Source: Dyadobacter flavalbus (GTDB lineage Bacteria; Bacteroidota; Bacteroidia; Cytophagales; Spirosomataceae). From it: a stretch of 64,000 bases of DNA. Below are positions 26,536 to 36,385 of the stretch, piece by piece. The number at the start of each line of letters is the position of its first letter. The first letter of the stretch is position 1. The stretch is from NCBI RefSeq assembly GCF_006149045.1, contig NZ_VBSN01000027.1:868001-932000 (forward strand). Reading direction: 5' to 3'. The notes beneath the pieces were generated by a model. It searched no databases. It saw only the letters and a program-made list of their open reading frames with translations, and was not told the origin of the DNA. The translations under genes were made by a program, and so were the position numbers.

Positions 26536-27528
26536 TCAGGAAGCGCCGATTAGTTCCTGAAAATAAGTTATGGTTTCCTTCAAACCGTCTTTAAACAAAA
26601 CCTCGGGTTGGTAATGCAACTGATTGCCGGCTTTGGAAATATCGGCAAGGCTGTGCTTCACGTCTCCTTTTCTTTCCGGCTTGTAAACGGGTTCCAGCGA
26701 GCTTCCCAGATTTTCAGTAATTGCAGATACAAGTTGGGTCAGTGACGTTTGCTCATTGCAGGCAACATTGAAAACTTCATGCTTTACAAGATTATCCGCC
26801 AGCAATGCTTTGATATTCGCCTGGACTACATTGGACACAAATGTAAAATCCCTTGAAGTAAGCCCGTCACCATTAATAACCGGCCGCTCGCCGTTCAGAA
26901 TTTGTGTAATAAACAGGGGAATAACAGCAGCATAAGGCCCGTTGACATTTTGCTTTGGCCCGAAAACATTGAAATACCTCAGGCCGATGCTGTGAAACTG
27001 ATAAGTACGCGAGAAAACATCGGCATAAAGCTCATTCACATATTTGGTGACAGCGTAAGGCGACAAAGGATTTCCTATAACAGCTTCCTGCTTTGGCAGC
27101 AAAGGACTGTCGCCGTAAGTCGAGGACGAAGCGGCATATACCATTCGTTTTACGCCTGCTTCTTTGGCTGCCTGCAGAACATTCAGGAAACCGCTGATAT
27201 TGACTTCATTGGTTGTGATCGGGTCATTGATACTTCTCGGAACCGAACCCAGTGCCGCTTCATGCAGGACATAGTCAATTCCCTGCATGGCTTCCGTGCA
27301 GGTTTTGTAATTCCGGATATCGCCTTCAATAAACCGAACCTGTCCGTTACTGATAAATTCTGCAATGTTTTCCAGATAGCCAGTGGATAAATTATCCAGA
27401 ACTACAATCTCTGCGGCTTGATACTGCGCCAGATATGCAACAAGATTTGAACCGATAAATCCGGCACCTCCGGTAACCAGAAACTTGGAGGATGATATAT
27501 CCTGCTGATGATATTTATTGAAATTCAT
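26536..27528 (-). CDS. UDP-N-acetylhexosamine(uronate) 4-epimerase, WbpP/TviC type
   Basis: This 330-residue extended SDR enzyme interconverts UDP-GlcNAc/GalNAc or the corresponding uronates. The NAD-binding loop is TGGAGFIGSN (19-28), the catalytic set Ser134-136 (SSS) with Tyr158 and Lys162 (YAVTK), and the block AALGSVPRSINDP is the signature of WbpP and TviC as opposed to GalE. The neighbour upstream is a TviB/WbpO-type 6-dehydrogenase. In Vi antigen the TviB/TviC pair makes UDP-GalNAcA, so the same product is likely here. Spacing to the dehydrogenase gene is 73 bases. Confidence 0.9.
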   Translation of the reverse strand: MNFNKYHQQDISSSKFLVTGGAGFIGSNLVAYLAQYQAAEIVVLDNLSTGYLENIAEFISNGQVRFIEGDIRNYKTCTEAMQGIDYVLHEAALGSVPRSINDPITTNEVNISGFLNVLQAAKEAGVKRMVYAASSSTYGDSPLLPKQEAVIGNPLSPYAVTKYVNELYADVFSRTYQFHSIGLRYFNVFGPKQNVNGPYAAVIPLFITQILNGERPVINGDGLTSRDFTFVSNVVQANIKALLADNLVKHEVFNVACNEQTSLTQLVSAITENLGSSLEPVYKPERKGDVKHSLADISKAGNQLHYQPEVLFKDGLKETITYFQELIGAS

Positions 27529-27601
27529 GATATTCAGGGCAGCAAAATAAGTGCTGCGAAAAGCAGTTTGAAATGGATATAAGACTGACAGTCAAAGCTT
27601 T

Positions 27602-28867
27602 TTACAGCCTTGCGTACATTTTTTCTCTGGGAAATATTCCTTTTACATCGTAAACGATCGGGCCGTTTTCTCCGGATGGAATGGGCAGATCAAGCAACTG
27701 GTCATGCCCTACAGCGGCAATAATTCCCTGGTATTTTTCAATTTCCTCCAGATGATCGATTAAAGTAATCCCGTATTCGTGCTCGACTTCCTTTTTGTCG
27801 GCCCAGGGATCATATACATGAACATTCATCTCGTACGATTCCAGTTCCCGGATAATGTCGATCACCCGGCTGTTGCGAATGTCGGGGCAGTTTTCCTTGA
27901 AAGTAATCCCGAGCACGAGCACATCCTGGCCCTTTATCTTACGTTCGCTCTGAATCAGCAATTTGATGAACTGGGTAGCAACGTAGGGCCCCATGGAATC
28001 ATTTAACCTGCGGCCGGCAAGAATAATTTCCGGATGATAACCTACTTCCTTGGCCTTTTGCGCCAGATAAAAAGGGTCTACGCCGATGCAGTGCCCGCCT
28101 ACAAGCCCGGGTTTGAACGGAAGGAAATTCCATTTGGTCCCGGCTGCTTCCAAAACCTCGCTCGTATCGATTTTCAGCAGGTTAAAGATTTTTGCAAGCT
28201 CATTTACAAAGGCAATGTTGATGTCGCGCTGTGCATTTTCGATCACTTTGGCAGATTCGGCAACTTTTATGCTCGAAGCTTTGAATGTGCCTGCGGCGAT
28301 AATTGAGCTGTATAATTCATCCACTTCCTCCGCAATCTCCGGCGTTGATCCGGAAGTTACTTTCCTGATTTTTGTCAGCGTATGATGCTTGTCACCCGGA
28401 TTGATCCGCTCCGGAGAATAGCCGCAGAAGAAATCCTGATTGAATGTCAGCCCGGAAATCTTTTCCAGGATCGGAACACAGTAATCTTCCGTAACACCGG
28501 GATAAACCGTTGATTCATAGATAACCAGGTCGCCAGCTTTCAAATTGCGTGCAACCGTTTCCGTCGCTTTCCGGACAGGCGTAAGATCGGGATTATTGAA
28601 CTGGTCAACCGGGGTAGGGACAGTGATGATGAAGATGGAGGCTTGTCGAATATCGTCGGGATCTGAGGTAAATCTCAGTTTGTCGGCCGATTTTAGTCCT
28701 GCCGCATCCACTTCAAGCGTTCTGTCGAACTGATTGTTTAATTCGTTTATTCTCTGCTGATCAATGTCAAGCCCGATTGTTTTAAAAATTTTACCAAATT
28801 CAACTGCGAGAGGCAGCCCTACGTAACCCAGACCAATGACGCAAATTATCTTATTTTGTAGGTGCAT
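27602..28867 (-). CDS. UDP-N-acetylhexosamine 6-dehydrogenase, TviB/WbpO type
   Basis: The 421-residue enzyme oxidises C6 of a UDP-N-acetylhexosamine to the uronate using two NAD. The Rossmann loop is [11 protein letters not shown] (11-21), the UDP-sugar dehydrogenase block includes [14 protein letters not shown] and [13 protein letters not shown], and the catalytic Cys260 sits in [29 protein letters not shown] is the wording of the TviB/WbpO subgroup rather than of UDP-glucose dehydrogenase. ATG at 28865-28867 ([12 protein letters not shown]) is chosen; the frame extends to a GTG at 28915 without support. A -7 box lies just upstream, so this gene may begin a transcript with the epimerase. 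Confidence 0.92.
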   Translation of the reverse strand: MHLQNKIICVIGLGYVGLPLAVEFGKIFKTIGLDIDQQRINELNNQFDRTLEVDAAGLKSADKLRFTSDPDDIRQASIFIITVPTPVDQFNNPDLTPVRKATETVARNLKAGDLVIYESTVYPGVTEDYCVPILEKISGLTFNQDFFCGYSPERINPGDKHHTLTKIRKVTSGSTPEIAEEVDELYSSIIAAGTFKASSIKVAESAKVIENAQRDINIAFVNELAKIFNLLKIDTSEVLEAAGTKWNFLPFKPGLVGGHCIGVDPFYLAQKAKEVGYHPEIILAGRRLNDSMGPYVATQFIKLLIQSERKIKGQDVLVLGITFKENCPDIRNSRVIDIIRELESYEMNVHVYDPWADKKEVEHEYGITLIDHLEEIEKYQGIIAAVGHDQLLDLPIPSGENGPIVYDVKGIFPREKMYARL

Positions 28868-28895
28868 ATAGTTGTTTATAATTGTCAGTGATTGA

Positions 28896-28903
28896 CAAAA
28901 ATA
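28896..28903 (-). promoter_or_regulatory. Candidate -7 promoter box upstream of the 6-dehydrogenase
   Basis: On the minus strand the octamer is TATTTTTG, matching TAnnTTTG, about 28 bases before the ATG at 28867. A TTTG occurs at 28915-28918 but at too short a spacing. Confidence 0.33.
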
Positions 28904-28976
28904 GTCGATGTGCACAAAATAAGGTTGCTCCGATCTGAAATCTTGCGGAAATGTTCCCTCTCGCAGCTGATAAAAG

Positions 28977-31163
28977 TTAAGGCTGAACGGTCCAGGTTCC
29001 TACCATTCCGTCCACTTGCCAGGTGTTCGTTGCAATTTTCCGAAGTGTGATTTTGCTTCCCACTACATTACTTTGGATGTACTTTCCCTTGGTTGCGGAA
29101 ATAGGCAGGATCGTGTCATTAATTAATGGTATGAGCCTCAATATCTGTCCAGTACGTACTTCGAAAGTTATTGCAGGATAGTTAGGCGGCAGCCCGTTAA
29201 GCGAAATTGTTCTTAAACCTGTTGAAGTGGCATTGTGAAACACTTTTTTAAAGAAGCCGTAAGTCAGTAACCGGTTTGCCTGCGCAATATCAAAAGTCAG
29301 TTTTTCATGCCTGTCGGATAAAGCAAAATTATCCACAACCGCCATGTGCACATATTTCAGAGCATCCAGTCCTTCCAGCACGGCAGGATCGATCAGACTG
29401 CAGTTTTTAACGGTTCCTTTTTTGGACACATCTTCAAATGCAAATGCCGAAACCATCTTTTTGACACTTCTTGTATCGTAAACTTTTGGACGGACAATGT
29501 GGACATTGCCGATATTGGCATCACCTATCGCACTTGCTTCACGATAAACCAGCATAGCGGAGCCAAACAGCGCATGCGTCGAGCCGGCATTATTGCAATC
29601 GATCACCGTGGGATCATTGATCTGAACAGCGCATGCACTGGAACTGTAGTTGCTGGCGCAGAAGCCGTTGGCTTTATTGTTTTTCCAGATCGGATTCTGA
29701 AAGGTGATCGTTCCCGTAATAGCTCCCGTGGCTCTGGAAATATATGCGCCGTAAAAGCTGCCATCATCTATATGATTGGTAATGGCAATGTCCACAACAC
29801 GGTTTGTGCCTTTGAAATCATCAATAAGAATGACGATACCGGCTCCAATATTGTTTTTCGTAATCGGATTGGTGATGCGGATGCCTTCCAGAAATTCGTC
29901 AGGGTAGTTTGGCTCAATGTCGATTCCGGCGCTCGGAGCCGTTCCGTTTGTGTTGGAGAAGACGGGACTGATTACCTCAATGTTTTTACCGGATATAATG
30001 GAAAGGCCTTGTCTTCTGTTATTGTCCGCACTGATGTTGATCAGTTTTACATTTTCCGAAAATTTCTGAGTCGGGCTGGAACCGATGTAAAATCCGTCAC
30101 CGCCGCTGTTGTTGGCCGCAATTCCTTCGATCGTTACATTTTTGACACCAAGCATGATGAAAATATGCCGTTGTTCTCCGCTTGTGTATTTTGCCTTCTG
30201 ATCTTTGAATACAACGTTGTTCCCCTTAATGGAGACATTCTGAACATTGTACATCATGATCATTCTTTCTTCCAGACCCAGTGTACCAAACCCTTCTACA
30301 ACGGTGCCTTCTTCAAGGGTAAGCGTTTTGTTGGAGCGCATATTCAGATTTTTAATCCGGTAAGAAACAGCCGGTTTTGGAAAATAAATGCTGCTGATAT
30401 CCGCCCGGTCAAGCATTTTCTGCAATGTTGCCGTATGATCTGTTGCGCCATCGCCGACAACCCCAAACCATTCTACATTCACCGGGCCTGAAAACACGCG
30501 CTCATATCGTTTGCCGGAAGCAACTATGGTCAGCGCTCCGTCGTCTGCCTTGGTGGAAGACGGATTATGCTTGAATATTCCCGCACGGGCCGGATCTGTG
30601 ATAAAAACAGTTGTGGCTGTATCAGTAATTGATCTTAATTCCGCCATACTCAGGTACGGAACATATGAAATCTTTCCTGCCAGTGCGATACGGGCATTGG
30701 ATGATCCTTCCTGTACGCCTTCACTCATACCAAATGAAAGCCTGTCCACCTCGATAAAGTCGCTTGCACTATTTGCAGACTTGTGGCTTCTTAGTAACTG
30801 AAAGACACCGGCTCGTTCGGCACTGACGAACTTTCCCCTGAGCGTGTAAAATGCTGTTGGCTTGCTGCCGCTTAGTTCACCTTCGATAAAGTCATGGTAA
30901 GATCCTCCGGTTTGTTGAAATCCGTCAGGAAAGATTACCTTCAGGCGAAATGCACGGGCAGTTTCAAAAACATAAACAGTGTTGGCGGGTATGTTCAGAA
31001 GATCGGCCTTTATCTTGATTTCAAACTCTTCGTTAACCGAAACCTCTTCTGCAGATGTACTGATGGAAAAACGGATGGGATCAATGGCGTTGGTGTGTGC
31101 GGATAATAGTGTCAGAATTCCAACTAACACGAGGCAAAGGAATTTTGTTGACCAAGTTGTCAT
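28977..31163 (-). CDS. Secreted right-handed beta-helix protein, 728 aa
   Basis: The product has a signal peptide ([22 protein letters not shown]), an N-terminal beta-rich domain (about 25-235), and a pectate-lyase-3-like beta-helix that opens [20 protein letters not shown], the usual entry of GH28/PL-type helices. Repeated coil elements such as [45 protein letters not shown] and [18 protein letters not shown] follow. A short beta domain closes the protein. Such enzymes are polysaccharide lyases, hydrolases or C5-epimerases; which one cannot be told. ATG at 31161-31163 gives the signal peptide directly; a longer frame to 31238 is ignored. Its place inside the capsule locus suggests it acts on the exported polymer. 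Confidence 0.85.
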   Translation of the reverse strand: MTTWSTKFLCLVLVGILTLLSAHTNAIDPIRFSISTSAEEVSVNEEFEIKIKADLLNIPANTVYVFETARAFRLKVIFPDGFQQTGGSYHDFIEGELSGSKPTAFYTLRGKFVSAERAGVFQLLRSHKSANSASDFIEVDRLSFGMSEGVQEGSSNARIALAGKISYVPYLSMAELRSITDTATTVFITDPARAGIFKHNPSSTKADDGALTIVASGKRYERVFSGPVNVEWFGVVGDGATDHTATLQKMLDRADISSIYFPKPAVSYRIKNLNMRSNKTLTLEEGTVVEGFGTLGLEERMIMMYNVQNVSIKGNNVVFKDQKAKYTSGEQRHIFIMLGVKNVTIEGIAANNSGGDGFYIGSSPTQKFSENVKLINISADNNRRQGLSIISGKNIEVISPVFSNTNGTAPSAGIDIEPNYPDEFLEGIRITNPITKNNIGAGIVILIDDFKGTNRVVDIAITNHIDDGSFYGAYISRATGAITGTITFQNPIWKNNKANGFCASNYSSSACAVQINDPTVIDCNNAGSTHALFGSAMLVYREASAIGDANIGNVHIVRPKVYDTRSVKKMVSAFAFEDVSKKGTVKNCSLIDPAVLEGLDALKYVHMAVVDNFALSDRHEKLTFDIAQANRLLTYGFFKKVFHNATSTGLRTISLNGLPPNYPAITFEVRTGQILRLIPLINDTILPISATKGKYIQSNVVGSKITLRKIATNTWQVDGMVGTWTVQP

Positions 31164-31181
31164 GCTGTAATGTTTGATTAA

Positions 31182-31230
31182 AATTGTTTTACAAAAAAAC
31201 AGAACTAGTTTTAGTTTTCGTAAAACAATT
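31182..31230. repeat. Perfect 11-bp inverted repeat upstream of the 728-aa beta-helix gene
   Basis: Arms 31182-31192 (AATTGTTTTAC) and 31220-31230 (GTAAAACAATT) are separated by 27 bases and lie about 20-65 bases before the ATG at 31163. It could be a leader hairpin or paired operator sites. Confidence 0.6.
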
Positions 31231-31332
31231 CTAATCATAAAACAGTTGCATTCAGCAAAAAGTGTAGCATTCCGGCGGTAGGTTTTACCGAGTAATTTTG
31301 GCCGCTGCGGCAGATTACAGCATAAAAAATTT

Positions 31333-32439
31333 TTACTGATCCAGTAATTTTTTGTAAAGTAGAATGTATTTATCTACCATATTTTCCATACTGAAGCTTT
31401 TTACAAATATGACTGCTTCTGTGGCCATTTTTTCAGACAAGCCCGGTTCCTGAAAAACAGGTCTGATTTTATTTGCCAGATCAACTTCGTCGCCGGGAAC
31501 AAACAGAAAGGACTTGTCCGGTACGATTTCACGAATTCCGGCAACATCGGAACCCAGAAACGGAACGCCGGCTGCAAGTGATTCGAGTGTAACCCCGGAC
31601 ATGCCCTCATAAGATGAAGAAAGGACATTCAGATCAACGGTCTTCATCAACGAAGAAATATCGGTACGAAAGCCCAGGTAATGGACCTGATTTTCCACGC
31701 CGCATTCAACGGCCAGTGCCTTCGTTTTTTCCTTCAGTTCGCCTTCACCGGCAAGTAACACATGATACTCTTTTCCCAGGATTGCACAAGCCTTGATCAG
31801 CGCGCCCTGATCCTTCGGATACCTGAAACTGGCCGCCATGAGTATTAATCGGGCATTAAGCGGAATATTTAGTTGCGCGCGTAATGCTGATCTGTCAAGC
31901 TTTGGAGCATCAGCAATGCCTGTAAGGTCTACGCCGTTATGGATTGTATGGATTTTTTCGCCCTGGCCGATCCACGCAACCAGTTTGGTATTGACGCTAT
32001 CCGTAATGGCGATGATGGCCGAATAGGGTTTGTATGCAGCGCGCTCTATTCCTTGCAGATACTTTTTCTCCCGCCTTTTGTTATGGTTACTGTGTTCCGT
32101 AAAAATCAAAACCGGCCTGACCATCATGGAAGAGACAGCCAGACTAGCCCAGTATTGGGCCGGAAACAAGTGAACATGAACGACATCGAAGGTATTAGCT
32201 GTAAGAAACGTCCGTATTTTCCATGCGCACAACGGATTGTAAAAACTATTTATGCCAAGGTCGTGAATGGTGATTCCGGCTTTTTTAATGTCTGACAAGA
32301 ATGAAGGCACAGATGCTTTTCCATTAAGTAGCAACAGCGCAATATCGATGCCTTTTTTTTTGAAAAACGGAAGAGAAGAGGCTAAGAGCTTTTCTCCACC
32401 GCCCTGGGATACGTCATTGATAATTACTAAAACTCTCAT
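31333..32439 (-). CDS. Glycosyltransferase family 4
   Basis: A 368-residue GT-B enzyme lying between the two beta-helix genes. The start MRVLVIINDVSQGGGEKLLA has the GGGE/GGAE loop, and HVHLFPAQYWASLAV, FTEHSNHNKRR, IHTIHNGVDLTGI, ILMAASFRYPKDQGALIKA and the donor motif LSSSYEGMSGVTLESLAAGVPFLGSDVAGIREIV are present. It should add a sugar to the growing repeat on the inner face of the membrane. Linkage and sugar cannot be predicted. The following beta-helix gene begins 169 bases later. Confidence 0.9.
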   Translation of the reverse strand: MRVLVIINDVSQGGGEKLLASSLPFFKKKGIDIALLLLNGKASVPSFLSDIKKAGITIHDLGINSFYNPLCAWKIRTFLTANTFDVVHVHLFPAQYWASLAVSSMMVRPVLIFTEHSNHNKRREKKYLQGIERAAYKPYSAIIAITDSVNTKLVAWIGQGEKIHTIHNGVDLTGIADAPKLDRSALRAQLNIPLNARLILMAASFRYPKDQGALIKACAILGKEYHVLLAGEGELKEKTKALAVECGVENQVHYLGFRTDISSLMKTVDLNVLSSSYEGMSGVTLESLAAGVPFLGSDVAGIREIVPDKSFLFVPGDEVDLANKIRPVFQEPGLSEKMATEAVIFVKSFSMENMVDKYILLYKKLLDQ

Positions 32440-32485
32440 TATAAAATTTGGTACCAGTTACTGCTTGTAGTAAAGATGCAATAGA

Positions 32486-33817
32486 TCAGTCTACGAGCAC
32501 ATTGTTTTCAAAGACATTGGAATCAGGAGCGGTTCTTAACGACTTTTCATTTTTTGATGCGCCCGGCGTTCTGGTGCTTTTTGGCAAGGCTTTATCCCGG
32601 ATATCAATCTGTTTATCTTCGACAACAACGATTTTGGAGCCGCTAATTTTATTATTTACGAATCTGTAACCCTTATTTTTTCTGCCCAGATTAATTGCGC
32701 GGCTGCTGCTTTTAATATCACACCCTTCGAAAGTAACGTTGGAAGAGCCCAGCCCGAATTTGGCCAGAATTTCACCGGAACTGTTGTTGCTGAAACTACA
32801 GTTGGTGAATTTGACATTGGTAACCAATTTTTCTTTCCGTTTCGCGTCAACCTCTGCTTCAATGTCTACCCCGGTTCCGGTAGCAGCGTACAAACACCGT
32901 CCGGTATTCGTCAGTGACGTACCGGTAATCTCCATTTTATCGCCGCCCGTCAGGGCCAATGCCGTTCTGGCGTTGAAGTCAAGTTTGCACTGAATGATCC
33001 TGACATTCTTCTGACCCGGCTCGGTATGGGAATTTGCTATCTGCATGCCATCCAGGCCAAAACGCTGAACAGTTACTTTCCGCAGGGTGACATTCCCGGA
33101 ATGCGAAACGTAAACGCCATAATGCGCCAGCTGAATGCCGCAGTCGCCATAGCCGCCGCCTATATTGATCTTCTTCGGGTTAAAGGACGGGCTTTTCTCA
33201 TCCATACACTTCATTTTGTACGTATTCATGTTATTCAGTGTTTCTGTATAGAAATTGCCATCCAGTTCCAGGTTTTCAACGGTAACATTGCTGCTGTTCA
33301 CGATCAGGATGCATCTTCCCAGATCAGCCCTTTTATCGGAAGTTGTTTTGGTTTTCGGAGTGCATTCCATCGTAATGTTCGTACTGGAACCGTCCTGCGG
33401 ATTAAAAGTGCCGAATCTGAAGCCGGTGTCATATTTCAGTAAGCTGCCGGCCACGCCCTTGATCTTTACGTTTTTGGCATTGATAATCTGGATAACATCC
33501 ATTCCGCGGTAGTAATAGTCCCGGTTACCCAGCTTCTCCTGTTTACCGACGATGTATTTTCCTGCTGGTATGATCAGTTCACAATAGCCTTTCCGACGAT
33601 TGATAAAGTCCGATGCAGCCTGAAAAGCGGCGTGATCATTGATGGTGTCATTCGGAATGGCGCCGAAATCCTTTTGAATATCTAATTTAAGAATGGTTTT
33701 GCTGACCCTGCTGGAATGTCTGGTCGAATCGTAGGAAAGGACTTTATGTTGAGAATAGGCGGCTGAACTTAAAAATGACAAGCCGATAAACGTTGCCCAA
33801 AGTGCTAGTACTTTCAT
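32486..33817 (-). CDS. Secreted right-handed beta-helix protein, 443 aa
   Basis: The protein has a signal peptide (MKVLALWATFIGLSFLSSAAYSQ) and then a single beta-helix domain. The entry is KDFGAIPNDTINDHAAFQAASDF with LIIPAGKYIVG, the pattern of pectate-lyase-3-type folds. Coil repeats include NVKIKGVAGSLL, NVTVENLELDGNFY, NVTLRKVTVQRFGLDGMQIANS, NVRIIQCKLDFNARTALALTGG and NVTFEGCDIKSSSRAINLG. It lacks the N-terminal domain of its 728-aa neighbour, so the two are not simple duplicates. A role in trimming or modifying the polymer in the periplasm is inferred from location. Confidence 0.85.
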   Translation of the reverse strand: MKVLALWATFIGLSFLSSAAYSQHKVLSYDSTRHSSRVSKTILKLDIQKDFGAIPNDTINDHAAFQAASDFINRRKGYCELIIPAGKYIVGKQEKLGNRDYYYRGMDVIQIINAKNVKIKGVAGSLLKYDTGFRFGTFNPQDGSSTNITMECTPKTKTTSDKRADLGRCILIVNSSNVTVENLELDGNFYTETLNNMNTYKMKCMDEKSPSFNPKKINIGGGYGDCGIQLAHYGVYVSHSGNVTLRKVTVQRFGLDGMQIANSHTEPGQKNVRIIQCKLDFNARTALALTGGDKMEITGTSLTNTGRCLYAATGTGVDIEAEVDAKRKEKLVTNVKFTNCSFSNNSSGEILAKFGLGSSNVTFEGCDIKSSSRAINLGRKNKGYRFVNNKISGSKIVVVEDKQIDIRDKALPKSTRTPGASKNEKSLRTAPDSNVFENNVLVD

Positions 33818-33988
33818 AAAAGAATGTTTCGGTTTTCAATGCGACAGATGAATGCTTTGCTGATTTTTGAAAATCAAGGCAGTTGCAGACGTTTAGCCAT
33901 GCAGCGAGTATATGATTTTGTGCCTGATTTTATGCTTAAAACGATAACAATCGTGCCAAATTGGCCCGTTTTGCTATGCCGGTTTCCT

Positions 33989-35107
33989 TCACTGCAGCTT
34001 CATTTTTTGTTTATACAATCCGAGGTATTTTTCAGCAGTTGAACGAATGTGGTATTTTTGAAGAAATGTATCAACGCAATTCTCTGCCATTTTCTGCTTA
34101 TCAATAAAGTAATGAAATGCCTTGATGGCTTCGAAAAACGCTGTTTCTGTTACATCCTTACTTAAAAATCCATTTACCTGATCCGTAATCATTTCGGGTA
34201 TGCCTCCTACGGGCGTGCAGATCGGAATACATCCCAGAGACAATGCCTCAATCAGCGAAATGGGCATTCCCTCATAAAGGCTTGACATGCAAAAAGCATC
34301 GGCAACAGACAGATAATCTACGATATTATCTTTTGCGCCAATCAGCTCTATGTAAGGATCACCTTCTGCAAGGTTTTGCAGGCGGGCTGCAACCTTTTGT
34401 TCTCTCAAATCACCGATAATCAGAAGCCGGCACTTTTTATCCGTCATTTGCTGATTAAACATCTGAACGGCTCTGACCAGCATTTCCTGATTCTTGACTT
34501 CAACCACACGGCCGACATTAAGCAGCAGGTATTCATTCTCTTTTACACTGAATCTCTTTTGTATTTCAGGAAATTCCGGCGTTGTTTCTAGCACAGGGCG
34601 GCCATTTACAATCGTAATGTCGTTGCCCAGACCGTAATATTCCTTGAAAGTTCTTTTTCCGTCCTCAGAGATCGTAACCGGAGTTACCCGTTCTTTTTTA
34701 TAGTAATGGCTGCGGGCTATTTTAAGTATGCCGATAGGACATTCCTGAGCTGCCTGCGAATGGAGTGTATGAAAATACTTTGTACGGGAAGGGAATTGAA
34801 AGAATACATTAAGGTTGATATATTCAAATGCATTTATATGTGTATTTACAATATCCGGTTTGATCTTGTTTATCCATTTGGAAACGCTTAGTAAAGTCTT
34901 TGGGTCAAACCCGCTTTTCTTTTTAAAAGAAATATAATGAACCTCATTGGCAAGTTCCGACAGGAATGAATCCGAAACACTATTGTCCTTCAGTGAGAGC
35001 AGGTATACATCGACGCCTGGAATCCTGGCCATTTCATTACATAAATCGACGACAAATCTTTCTGCGCCACCCCTACTGAGTGATGGAGTAATGTGTGCTA
35101 TCTTCAT
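33989..35107 (-). CDS. Glycosyltransferase family 4
   Basis: A 372-residue GT-B enzyme. The acceptor domain starts MKIAHITPSLSRGGAERFVVDL, and the donor domain has LLNVGRVVEVKNQEMLVRAV and CMSSLYEGMPISLIEALSLGCIPICTPVGGIPEMI. Its first 35 bases lie inside the end of the polymerase gene in another frame, so translation of the two is probably coupled. Beyond adding a sugar to the repeat unit no specificity can be given. Confidence 0.9.
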   Translation of the reverse strand: MKIAHITPSLSRGGAERFVVDLCNEMARIPGVDVYLLSLKDNSVSDSFLSELANEVHYISFKKKSGFDPKTLLSVSKWINKIKPDIVNTHINAFEYINLNVFFQFPSRTKYFHTLHSQAAQECPIGILKIARSHYYKKERVTPVTISEDGKRTFKEYYGLGNDITIVNGRPVLETTPEFPEIQKRFSVKENEYLLLNVGRVVEVKNQEMLVRAVQMFNQQMTDKKCRLLIIGDLREQKVAARLQNLAEGDPYIELIGAKDNIVDYLSVADAFCMSSLYEGMPISLIEALSLGCIPICTPVGGIPEMITDQVNGFLSKDVTETAFFEAIKAFHYFIDKQKMAENCVDTFLQKYHIRSTAEKYLGLYKQKMKLQ

Positions 35108-36365
35108 TCTTGGAATCTAGTTTTTTAGAATTAAATCGGGCCTGCATTTCAAACAGTTCAAGACCGACATACACCAGTAAAAAATAATTGATTGAGTACA
35201 GCATGGGTCTTTGGAAGAAAACAAGCATTAAAAGCAGCATGGAAATGCAGCTGAAAATGAAATATCTTCGCCACGGGTGGAAATAGGCAAAGAGAAAAAT
35301 CAGATAAAAAAGGATGAGAATACCACGTTCCAGAACAAAAACCCTGTATGATAATGTAGAACCGCCGTATACCTTCAGCATATAATCTTTTCCTTTTCCT
35401 GTAAGCAAATCCGTGTTGCTTTCCGAAAGAAAACCCTGATACAGGGACTCGAATCCCCGGATCGCTGTATCTCTGTTATTAACGATACCCACAATCCAGC
35501 CGTTTTGCCATTCAAAACGATTGTATATTTTGAGAGATAATATCGGGTCATCTTTAGTGCTTCTTGCTGCAAAAACAAATAAAATATAGGAAATGCAAAT
35601 GAAGACTACAGAGAAGGCCAGACGGAAGATAAGTTCTTTCGCCTTTAACAGCCGGGTATTCGAAAAGTATAGGATGGGTAGAAATGTAATAAGGAAAAAG
35701 AGCGATAAAGAGAGAATTCCCGATATAACCAGAACCCAGTATTCAAACCGGCTTAACATCCGCCGGTAATAAAACAGAATGATCGGAATGATGGTGCCCA
35801 CTACGCCGGGCTCATCAAAAACCGAGCTGAACCGATTCTTGACACCAAGTCTGGTCCAGTAAAAAAAGAAATAGTTGTCGTAAATCCTGCCTCTTCCAGC
35901 TTCGCCGCGCTGAATAGAGAATAGCGGAGGAATATTGACCAGGTTGATAAGAAAGTAAATGGGTAATCCGACAATGAGCAGAAAAATGAAAAATTTGATA
36001 TACCAATGGGCAACCTTGAAACGCTCTTCGTCTCTTAACAGCGTGAATGTCAGCACCGGAAGAATACCGGAATACAGCAACTGAATGGAAATAAGTATCG
36101 AGCCTTCATTATAATAAGCCCACCACACAGGCAATATCAGGGCCGCAAGAATGTAATTCTTGTAATTGTTCTTGATCAGCAGTGCGAGGAAAGCATATAA
36201 GTTCAGAAATTTCAAACCATACACAAACACACGAACCGGCACAATGGTACTATATACTGGATATGAATCAAAAAATGCAATCAGGACAAGGTTAATACAT
36301 ATCAGTTTCCGGATATCGATTTTGCGATCCTTCTGAACTGAAATATGCAATGCCGGTATTTTCAT
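35073..36365 (-). CDS. Wzy-like O-antigen/capsule polymerase
   Basis: The 430-residue product is an integral membrane protein with about ten to twelve hydrophobic segments (for example LICINLVLIAFFDSYPVY, FFIFLLIVGLPIYFLINLV, YWVLVISGILSLSLFFLITF, GILILFYLIFLFAYFHPW). A periplasmic loop between the middle helices (GEAGRGRIYDNYFF, RFSSVFDEPGVVGTIIP) resembles the E-P-G-x-x-G motif seen in many Wzy/O-antigen ligase family proteins. Sequence conservation in Wzy is low, so the call rests on topology, this motif and its place beside the flippase. It would join repeat units on the outer face of the inner membrane. Confidence 0.78.
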   Translation of the reverse strand: MKIPALHISVQKDRKIDIRKLICINLVLIAFFDSYPVYSTIVPVRVFVYGLKFLNLYAFLALLIKNNYKNYILAALILPVWWAYYNEGSILISIQLLYSGILPVLTFTLLRDEERFKVAHWYIKFFIFLLIVGLPIYFLINLVNIPPLFSIQRGEAGRGRIYDNYFFFYWTRLGVKNRFSSVFDEPGVVGTIIPIILFYYRRMLSRFEYWVLVISGILSLSLFFLITFLPILYFSNTRLLKAKELIFRLAFSVVFICISYILFVFAARSTKDDPILSLKIYNRFEWQNGWIVGIVNNRDTAIRGFESLYQGFLSESNTDLLTGKGKDYMLKVYGGSTLSYRVFVLERGILILFYLIFLFAYFHPWRRYFIFSCISMLLLMLVFFQRPMLYSINYFLLVYVGLELFEMQARFNSKKLDSKNEDSTHYSITQ

Positions 36366-36385
36366 ACATCAAATGTCGATGAAAA

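Noticed and set aside
29346..30491. A 381-codon plus-strand frame inside the beta-helix gene
   Set aside because: It is the antisense shadow of a repeat-rich gene; the minus-strand frame has a signal peptide and beta-helix repeats.
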